DNA of 11,787 nucleotides from Bacillota bacterium (GTDB taxonomy: Bacteria; Bacillota; Clostridia; Lachnospirales; Lachnospiraceae). Positions 7,535-11,787 of the stretch are shown piece by piece. The stretch lies in contig JAEYRR010000176.1 in the NCBI GenBank assembly GCA_023435505.1, positions 1 through 11,787 on the forward strand, read 5' to 3'. The notes beneath the pieces are model-generated. The model was not told the DNA's origin. It made no database searches and saw only the letters and a program-made list of their open reading frames with translations. The position numbers and the translations under genes were made by a program. The number at the start of each line of letters is the position of its first letter. Position 1 is the first letter of the stretch.

Positions 7535-8522
7535 CAGTCAGATGCTCCTTTATGTAATTTACAATTTCCTCTATGGTTGTAAAAGCGATCCCTACGTAGC
7601 TATCTGCGGCTCCGTAATAAATGGCAATCCGACCGGTCTCTGAGTCTGTCAACGTAGCGCATGGAAATACTACGTTCGGCACAAACCCTCTCTCTTCATA
7701 CCACTCTTCAGGAGCTAAGACATAGTTCTCACAAGATTCTCGTACGATGGAAGGGTTCTCAAGATCCAAAAGACAGGCCCCCATGCTGTACACATAACCA
7801 CTGCAGGTCTGAACTACTCCATGATAGAAGAGAAGCCAACCTTCAGAAGTCTCAATTGGTGCTGCTCCTGCACCAATCTTTAGGGACTGCCACCAAAGGT
7901 TATCTTTTTTACTCATTACATGTCTATGTTTCCCCCAGTATACCAAGTCAGGACTTTCACTTAAGAAGATATCTCCAAAACGAGTATGTCCGTTATCACT
8001 TGGACGGGTTAATAATTGATAGTTCCCGTTTATCTTTCTTGGGAAAAGAACTCCATTACGATTAAATGGAAGCGTAGGATTCTCAAGACGTACAAAGGTC
8101 TTAAAATCATCTGTCTTTGCCAGTCCTATGGCTGGACCGTGAAAGTCAGTACACCAGATAATATAGTAGGTGTTCTCCACCTTTACCAGACGTGGGTCAT
8201 AAGCGTAGTTTGGTATAGCCAGTTGTCCTTTCTCATCAACAAACTGAATCTGCTCCTCTTCAATCGTCCAACTGATTCCATCATTACTACGTCCTAAGTA
8301 GAGGTTGGGAACGCCATTCACTGTATCTCCACGGAAGACTCCAATAAAAGCCTCTTCATACGCAACTACAGCACTGTTAAAGATACGGGCTACCCCCTTC
8401 ACAGGATTTCTATTAATAATAGGGTTGTTCTTATATCTCCAAACAGGCCCTTTATAATCGATCGGTTTCTCCTGCCATGGAATGCCCGGCAGTTTCTCAC
8501 TAAATATATGTACTTCATTCAT
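7524..8522 (-). CDS. GH130 family beta-mannoside phosphorylase
   Basis: 332 residues, matching the length of the GH130 subgroup that contains beta-1,4-mannooligosaccharide and mannosyl-N-acetylglucosamine phosphorylases rather than the longer mannosylglucose phosphorylases. The five-bladed propeller signatures are present: YDPRL (108-112), whose Asp109 corresponds to the family's general acid; FNRNGVLFPRKING (153-166); KIGAGAAPIE (215-224); FYHG (232-235); and PNVVFPCA (282-289). Family members phosphorolyse beta-mannosidic links and release alpha-mannose 1-phosphate. There is no signal peptide, so it should act in the cytoplasm on imported oligosaccharides. The ATG at 8522 follows AGGGGG with a seven-base spacer. 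The phosphohexomutase gene starts 74 bases downstream with no intervening terminator, which fits joint handling of hexose 1-phosphate. No good promoter of its own is visible, so it may depend on read-through from the aldolase gene. Exact substrate unknown; a GH130 hydrolase is a less likely alternative. Confidence 0.88.
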   Translation of the reverse strand: MNEVHIFSEKLPGIPWQEKPIDYKGPVWRYKNNPIINRNPVKGVARIFNSAVVAYEEAFIGVFRGDTVNGVPNLYLGRSNDGISWTIEEEQIQFVDEKGQLAIPNYAYDPRLVKVENTYYIIWCTDFHGPAIGLAKTDDFKTFVRLENPTLPFNRNGVLFPRKINGNYQLLTRPSDNGHTRFGDIFLSESPDLVYWGKHRHVMSKKDNLWWQSLKIGAGAAPIETSEGWLLFYHGVVQTCSGYVYSMGACLLDLENPSIVRESCENYVLAPEEWYEERGFVPNVVFPCATLTDSETGRIAIYYGAADSYVGIAFTTIEEIVNYIKEHLTVEL

Positions 8523-8543
8523 ACCTTTTCCCCCTATATACTG

Positions 8544-8588
8544 AAAACTCCTAATGTACCTTAATAGAACGGTATCATTAGGAGTTTA
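8544..8588 (-). terminator. Hairpin between aldolase and GH130 genes, probable leaky terminator
   Basis: AAACTCCTAATG (8545-8556) pairs perfectly with CATTAGGAGTTT (8576-8587), and TACC/GGTA extends the stem past a one-base bulge, leaving a 10-base loop. In the minus direction the stem runs into only four T residues, so termination may be partial. It lies about 45 bases past the aldolase stop codon and 22 bases before the GH130 start. Confidence 0.7.
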
Positions 8589-8633
8589 CTGTTATTTATC
8601 CACTGCCCAATCTGGCAGATGCTGTATGAAATA

Positions 8634-9497
8634 TTAAGCCTTATTAACAGAACCAAACAGTTCCATCTTCTCTTTTACAGTAGCTTTGATTGCTTCATAA
8701 CCAGGAGCTAAAACCTTACGTGGGTCAAAGCCCTTGCCTTGAAGATCTTTACCAGATTCAATATATCCTCTAGTAGCTGCTGCAAAGGAAAGTTGACATT
8801 CCGTATTAACATTAATCTTAGCAACTCCAAGGGAGATTGCTTTCTTAATCATATCTTCAGGAATTCCTGTACCACCATGAAGAACTAATGGCATATCACC
8901 TGTTAACTGTTGAATTGCATCTAAGGTTTCGAAGCTTAAACCTTCCCAGTTTGCTGGGTATTTACCATGAATATTACCGATACCAGCTGCAAGCATTGTA
9001 ACACCAAGGTCAGCAATTGCCTTACATTCTTGAGGATCAGCACATTCACCTTTACCAATTACTCCGTCTTCTTCTCCACCGATAGAACCAACTTCTGCTT
9101 CTAACGAAAGTCCTTTTTCATTACAAATTTCAACTAATTCCTTAGTCTTTGCAATATTTTCTTCGATTGGATAATGAGAACCATCAAACATGATGGAAGA
9201 GAATCCAGCTGCGATACATTGTTTAGCACCTTCATAAGAACCGTGATCTAAGTGAAGAGCAACAGGTACTGTAATGTTAAGTTCTTCTAACATACCATTA
9301 ACCATACCTACAACTGTTTTATAACCGCACATGTACTTTCCTGCACCTTCAGAAACACCAAGAATTACTGGGGAATTTAACTCCTGTGCAGTTAAAAGAA
9401 TCGCTTTTGTCCATTCTAAGTTGTTAATATTAAACTGACCAACTGCATAATGGCCTGCTTTTGCTTTAGTAAGCATTTCTTTAGCTGATACTAACAT
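8634..9497 (-). CDS. fba: Class II (zinc) fructose-bisphosphate aldolase
   Basis: 287 residues, the usual length for the short class IIA/B aldolases of Firmicutes. It cleaves fructose 1,6-bisphosphate to dihydroxyacetone phosphate and glyceraldehyde 3-phosphate in glycolysis and gluconeogenesis. The metal site is visible: LHLDHG (81-86) with catalytic Asp84 and zinc ligand His85, EAEVG (133-137), GNIHGKY with His177, and VLHGGTG with His207. KINVNTE (227-233) forms part of the phosphate-binding region. The related tagatose-bisphosphate aldolases share this fold, but the whole sequence reads as the FbaA type and no tagatose-pathway genes are nearby. The ATG at 9497 follows GGAGG with a six-base spacer, a strong site suited to a highly expressed gene. 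It has its own -10 TATAAT upstream and a structured leader; a leaky terminator separates it from GH130. Confidence 0.93.
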   Translation of the reverse strand: MLVSAKEMLTKAKAGHYAVGQFNINNLEWTKAILLTAQELNSPVILGVSEGAGKYMCGYKTVVGMVNGMLEELNITVPVALHLDHGSYEGAKQCIAAGFSSIMFDGSHYPIEENIAKTKELVEICNEKGLSLEAEVGSIGGEEDGVIGKGECADPQECKAIADLGVTMLAAGIGNIHGKYPANWEGLSFETLDAIQQLTGDMPLVLHGGTGIPEDMIKKAISLGVAKINVNTECQLSFAAATRGYIESGKDLQGKGFDPRKVLAPGYEAIKATVKEKMELFGSVNKA

Positions 9498-9524
9498 AAA
9501 TGACCTCCATTTTATCTACTTGTT

Positions 9525-9579
9525 ATGACATGAACGCTTGTCCCATAGGAAACTGCCCATAAAACCTACTCTATGTCAT
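9525..9579. repeat. Interrupted inverted repeat spanning the aldolase leader
   Basis: ATGACAT (9525-9531) and ATGTCAT (9573-9579) are exact reverse complements 41 bases apart. The right copy covers the predicted transcription start and the left copy ends 17 bases before the GGAGG ribosome site. Within the loop, TGTC at 9539-9542 can pair with the same GACA (9527-9530) in a competing small hairpin. Confidence 0.45.
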
Positions 9580-9583
9580 GTGT

Positions 9584-9612
9584 ATTATAACCCATCTTTT
9601 CAAAAAAGAAAA
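9584..9612 (-). promoter_or_regulatory. Probable promoter for fba
   Basis: A perfect TATAAT lies on the minus strand at 9584-9589, 17 bases from a weak -35 (TTTTCT, 9607-9612). It is the only good -10 box before the aldolase gene and predicts a leader of about 80 bases. The -35 overlaps the small hairpin after mrp. Confidence 0.55.
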
Positions 9613-9623
9613 CCAAATTTTCT
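9602..9623 (-). terminator. Weak possible terminator after mrp
   Basis: AGAAAA (9607-9612) pairs with TTTTCT (9618-9623) around a five-base loop, and the minus-strand stem is followed by further T residues (9602-9606). The stem is only six pairs and AT-rich, so efficiency is doubtful, but it is the only candidate between the mrp stop codon at 9635 and the fba promoter. Confidence 0.35.
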
Positions 9624-9634
9624 CATTGATTTCT

Positions 9635-10804
9635 TTAGATGGCAAAACCGCCATCCAGATAGGAAGCAACATTAACATCTGCATCTCCTGTCATTCCAGG
9701 GTATACCTTTACCTTCTTCTCTAAGAGGAATCCTAAGGCTTCCTGCCCAATACCACCACAGATTAAGGTGTTCACTTGATTATCCTCTAAAAGCTTTACA
9801 GCACTTTCATGCCCATCTCCTTCAGCGGAGATTTCTTTCTGATCTATTAATACTTGATTAAAAATATCATATATTTTAAACTTCTTCGCTTTTCCAAAAT
9901 GCTGATCAATCTTATTATTATCCATAATCGGAACGGCTATTTTAAGAGCGCCTTCTACCCTAATAGCTTTTTCTTCCTCCACTGGACACTGCTCCTCAAT
10001 GAAGGCAGCTGTCTCATCCAGATATGGAACATAAATCTCTTCTATTAATCCTTTATCTACCGCAGCTGGAATGGCTGGATCAATCGGTACGCGGTCCAAT
10101 ACCGGAATGTGGTATTTGGCACTGACCTCATCTACATGGCTTTCACCAAACACACTGATCTTCTCTTTGCAGTTACCACAGCTAATATAGCTGTAATTCT
10201 CAACCAGACCTAGGATAGGCACGTTCATGGCCTTTGCCATATTAACTGCCTTACCGACAATCATGGAAACAAGATCCTGAGGAGAGGTTACAATGATAAT
10301 CCCATCTAGTGGAATACTCTGAAATACTGTTAATGGTACATCTCCTGTTCCAGGAGGCATATCTACAAACATATAATCTACCTGATCCCAGATCACGTCT
10401 GTCCAAAACTGTTTCACTGTACCTGCTACAACGGGACCTCTCCATACTACCGGCATCTCTTCGGAATCTAATAAGAGGTTAACAGACATTACTTTAATGC
10501 CCGCCTTGCTTACCGCAGGAAACATTCCAAGCTCATTACCGGAAGCTTTACTATTGATACCAAAAGTCTTTGGAATAGAAGGTCCCGTAATGTCTGCATC
10601 TAGGATTGCTGTCTTATAGCCTTTACGGTTCATAAGAACAGATAGATAGGAAGTTGTTAAGGACTTTCCTACCCCACCTTTACCACTGACTATTCCAATT
10701 ACTTTTTTTACTTTACTATATTGATTGCCGGGTTCTATCATACTCTTCCTACTGTCTGAAGAGCAGGTGGTAGAACAGCTATTACAATTACCTGAACAAC
10801 TCAT
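9635..10804 (-). CDS. mrp: Mrp/NBP35-type iron-sulfur carrier ATPase fused to a C-terminal NifX/NifB-like domain
   Basis: 389 residues from the chosen ATG at 10804. The N-terminus carries a Cys cluster C3-x3-C7-x2-C10-x3-C14, as in Nbp35-type scaffolds. The deviant Walker A is SGKGGVGKS (40-48), followed by DADITGPSIP (69-78), VDMPPGTGD (147-155) and the conserved CxxC pair C209/C212 that can bridge a 4Fe-4S cluster between subunits. From about residue 287 a second domain begins, IAVPIMDNNKIDQHFGKAKKF, with ICGGIGQEALGFL and ending DGGFAI, resembling the dinitrogenase Fe-Mo cofactor family (NifX/NifB C-terminus). The likely role is cytoplasmic assembly or transfer of iron-sulfur clusters. The frame extends 23 codons further upstream to 10873, but that ATG lacks a ribosome site and a TATAAT lies inside the extension. 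The ATG at 10804 has AAAGGAG ten bases upstream and begins with the Cys cluster expected of the family. Confidence 0.9.
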   Translation of the reverse strand: MSCSGNCNSCSTTCSSDSRKSMIEPGNQYSKVKKVIGIVSGKGGVGKSLTTSYLSVLMNRKGYKTAILDADITGPSIPKTFGINSKASGNELGMFPAVSKAGIKVMSVNLLLDSEEMPVVWRGPVVAGTVKQFWTDVIWDQVDYMFVDMPPGTGDVPLTVFQSIPLDGIIIVTSPQDLVSMIVGKAVNMAKAMNVPILGLVENYSYISCGNCKEKISVFGESHVDEVSAKYHIPVLDRVPIDPAIPAAVDKGLIEEIYVPYLDETAAFIEEQCPVEEEKAIRVEGALKIAVPIMDNNKIDQHFGKAKKFKIYDIFNQVLIDQKEISAEGDGHESAVKLLEDNQVNTLICGGIGQEALGFLLEKKVKVYPGMTGDADVNVASYLDGGFAI

Positions 10805-10829
10805 GTCCAAAAATCTCCTTTCTTCTCCT

Positions 10830-10835
10830 ATTATA
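10830..10835 (-). promoter_or_regulatory. Proximal -10 box for mrp
   Basis: A perfect TATAAT on the minus strand lies 26 bases before the preferred ATG at 10804. No good -35 is visible 16-19 bases upstream. If used, transcription would start near 10823 with a leader of about 19 bases carrying AAAGGAG. It lies inside the longer reading frame and so argues for the shorter protein. Confidence 0.45.
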
Positions 10836-10888
10836 CACATATGTTCCTTAAATAATGAAGGCTGCATATACATATAAATATAATTATA

Positions 10889-10922
10889 TAAAGTGGTATT
10901 TTATTTGGCCTATAACACTTTA
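10889..10922. repeat. Imperfect hairpin in the distal mrp leader
   Basis: TAAAGTG (10889-10895) pairs with CACTTTA (10916-10922); after one mismatch TAT pairs with ATA. In minus-strand RNA from the promoter at 10984-11012 it ends about 90 bases from the start and is followed by AT-rich sequence without a continuous T run. It may be a leader structure or an inefficient terminator. Confidence 0.4.
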
Positions 10923-10983
10923 TTTATTTTGATAATAGATAGTCTAAACACATCAATTGGGGCAGTTAATGACCCTCGGGTGA

Positions 10984-11012
10984 ATTATATGTTAATTAGC
11001 AACTTGTGTCAA
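10984..11012 (-). promoter_or_regulatory. Perfect consensus sigma-A promoter directed towards mrp
   Basis: The minus strand has TTGACA (11007-11012), exactly 17 bases, then TATAAT (10984-10989), the full sigma-A consensus. Transcription should start near 10977, about 170 bases before the mrp ATG. It could drive mrp with a long leader or a separate small RNA. Confidence 0.8.
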
Positions 11013-11063
11013 TAGTAGGGGTTTAACCCTCAAGGCAGGCTCTTAAGTAATACCCCATTATTG
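11010..11063. repeat. Interrupted inverted repeat with internal palindrome between the divergent promoters
   Basis: CAATA (11010-11014) plus GGGGT (11018-11022) mirror ACCCC (11052-11056) plus TATTG (11059-11063), giving two 5-pair stems split by a small internal loop. A competing palindrome, GGGTT-T-AACCC (11019-11029), uses the same G run. The element abuts the -35 box of the mrp-directed promoter and lies upstream of the rpoD promoter candidates, so a protein-binding site is possible. Confidence 0.4.
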
Positions 11064-11110
11064 AAAATATGTGGATAAAAGAAAATTGTCTAGTATTCTA
11101 GCAGAAATTG

Positions 11111-11146
11111 TGATATATTGATATTCGGTGGCACTTTGCCTAGATA
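11111..11146 (+). promoter_or_regulatory. Candidate promoter elements for rpoD
   Basis: Two overlapping options exist. One is an extended -10, TG-A-TATATT (11111-11119), with no good -35. The other is TTGATA (11118-11123), a 17-base spacer and TAGATA (11141-11146), with a good -35 but a weak -10. Starts would fall near 11126 or 11153. The sequence does not decide between them. Confidence 0.4.
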
Positions 11147-11176
11147 GTAGGTAATATGACCCTATGGAGGATAAAT

Positions 11177-11787
11177 ATGAGCGAAGCTATTATTAAATTT
11201 GAAGAAAAGTTAAAAGAACTTGTTCAAATCGCTAAGAAAAACAAAGGCGTAATTGAGGTAGACAAGGTTAATGACTTCTTTAAAGAACTGAACCTTAATG
11301 TAACCCAGATCGATAAAATATATGAATACTTAGAGTCACATAACATAGTAGTTCTTAATCTGTCAGATGATGAGCCTGATGATAATGTGTTATTGGAACT
11401 GGAAAATGATGATGATCTCTCCATGGTAGAGGATATTTCCGCTTCTAGCGCAGTTATGTCAGATGACCCTGTTAAGTTGTACTTAAAAGAGATTGGAAGC
11501 TACCCTCTTCTTTCTATTGATGAGGAAATCGAACTGGCGAAAAAAATTGAAGCAGGAGATGAATTCTCTAAAAAAATTCTAGCAGAATCCAATCTTCGTC
11601 TGGTAGTCAGCATTGCCAAACGCTACGTAGGAAGAGGTCTATCTTTTCTGGATTTGATTCAAGAAGGTAATCTAGGCCTTATTAAAGCAGTCGATAAATT
11701 CGACTACACAAAAGGATATAAATTTAGTACCTATGCTACCTGGTGGATTAGACAGGCGATTACCCGTTCTATTGCTGATCAGTCCAG
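11177..11787 (+). CDS. rpoD: Primary RNA polymerase sigma-70 factor RpoD/SigA, partial (C-terminus off the right edge)
   Basis: 203 complete codons are visible from the ATG at 11177, which follows GGAGG with a six-base spacer. Residues 1 to about 62 form a region 1.1-like helical domain ([20 protein letters not shown]), which is typical of primary sigma factors. An acidic linker follows (about 64-87, rich in Asp and Glu), then region 1.2 ([11 protein letters not shown], 97-107). Region 2 follows, with [12 protein letters not shown] and the -10-recognition and melting segment [19 protein letters not shown] (183-201). Regions 3 and 4 lie beyond the edge. It directs core RNA polymerase to TTGACA/TATAAT promoters such as those seen elsewhere in this window. 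It is divergent from mrp and has no upstream dnaG partner here; downstream genes are not visible. Confidence 0.95.
   Translation, partial: MSEAIIKFEEKLKELVQIAKKNKGVIEVDKVNDFFKELNLNVTQIDKIYEYLESHNIVVLNLSDDEPDDNVLLELENDDDLSMVEDISASSAVMSDDPVKLYLKEIGSYPLLSIDEEIELAKKIEAGDEFSKKILAESNLRLVVSIAKRYVGRGLSFLDLIQEGNLGLIKAVDKFDYTKGYKFSTYATWWIRQAITRSIADQS

Larger units (their letters stand above)
10874..11176. other. Divergent intergenic region between mrp and rpoD
   Basis: This stretch has no gene I can support. It holds a consensus minus-strand promoter (10984-11012), a hairpin near the mrp side (10889-10922), an interrupted inverted repeat (11010-11063) and candidate plus-strand promoter elements for rpoD (11111-11146). 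The longest open frames are only a few codons and lack ribosome sites. A dnaG gene, which precedes rpoD in many Firmicutes, is absent here. Confidence 0.8.

Noticed and set aside
7661..8065. 134-codon plus-strand frame opposite the GH130 gene.
   Set aside because: It is antisense to a strongly supported protein with conserved motifs, has no ribosome site, and its translation is low-complexity shadow sequence.
8603..8618. CTGCC/GGCAG hairpin right after the aldolase stop codon.
   Set aside because: Only five pairs with no T run; the larger hairpin at 8544-8588 is the better terminator candidate.
9527..9542. CcpA cre-like sequence (TGAACGCTTG) in the aldolase leader.
   Set aside because: It lacks a base between TG and AA and the correct right half compared with the known cre consensus.
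10805..10873. 23-codon N-terminal extension of mrp from the ATG at 10873.
   Set aside because: No ribosome site precedes it, a TATAAT box lies within it, and the ATG at 10804 has AAAGGAG and starts directly with the Cys-rich motif expected of the family.
10969..10991. A stretch resembling the rpoD start region: ATGACCCT, a GGG run, then ATG twelve bases later, as at 11156-11179.
   Set aside because: The similarity stops at the ATG; the frame that follows closes after eight codons, so it is not a duplicated gene start and may be chance.
1..11787. Mobile elements, CRISPR arrays, tRNA or rRNA genes and defence systems.
   Set aside because: Looked for transposase-like proteins, regularly spaced repeats, cloverleaf-like sequences and toxin-antitoxin-like small gene pairs; none could be supported.

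Overview
The window looks like chromosomal DNA of a low-GC Gram-positive anaerobe, most likely a Lachnospiraceae/Clostridium cluster XIVa bacterium. This is inferred from AT-rich base use, strong AAAGGAG/GGAGG ribosome sites, consensus sigma-A promoters, lipoprotein signal peptides, a clostridial-type P-loop Mrp protein fused to a NifX-like domain, a GH130 phosphorylase and a class II aldolase. I see no insertion sequence, phage gene, CRISPR array, tRNA or rRNA.

Layout. Eight genes lie on the minus strand and one, at the right edge, on the plus strand. In coordinate order they are: the N-terminal part of a lipoprotein sugar-type ABC solute-binding protein (1-1180, cut by the left edge); a SAM-dependent methyltransferase of the RlmI/COG1092 group (1394-2257); two tandem paralogous M1-family zinc metallopeptidase lipoproteins (2363-3847 and 3977-5578); a phosphoglucomutase/phosphomannomutase (5737-7449); a GH130 beta-mannoside phosphorylase (7524-8522); class II fructose-bisphosphate aldolase (8634-9497); an Mrp/NBP35 iron-sulfur carrier ATPase with a C-terminal NifX/NifB-like domain (9635-10804); and, divergently, the 5' part of the primary sigma factor gene rpoD (11177 to the right edge).

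Transcription. Most genes look like short units with their own promoters. Clear intrinsic terminators follow the methyltransferase, the upstream M1 gene (3977-5578) and the phosphohexomutase; a weaker one follows the aldolase and a doubtful one follows mrp. Near-consensus or consensus minus-strand promoters precede the methyltransferase, the downstream M1 gene and the phosphohexomutase. No terminator is visible between the GH130 gene and the phosphohexomutase gene, and no convincing promoter is visible for GH130, so aldolase, GH130 and mutase may be partly co-transcribed.

Function. GH130 phosphorylases release alpha-mannose 1-phosphate from beta-mannosides. The adjacent alpha-phosphohexomutase could convert hexose 1-phosphates to 6-phosphates, and the aldolase serves lower glycolysis. 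This suggests a small carbohydrate-use neighbourhood (inference). The remaining genes are housekeeping or cell-surface functions. The least explained part is the roughly 370-base divergent region between mrp and rpoD. It holds a perfect TTGACA-N17-TATAAT promoter aimed at mrp from about 170 bases upstream, a second -10 box just before the mrp ribosome site, and several inverted repeats. I did not find a clearly novel multi-gene system.
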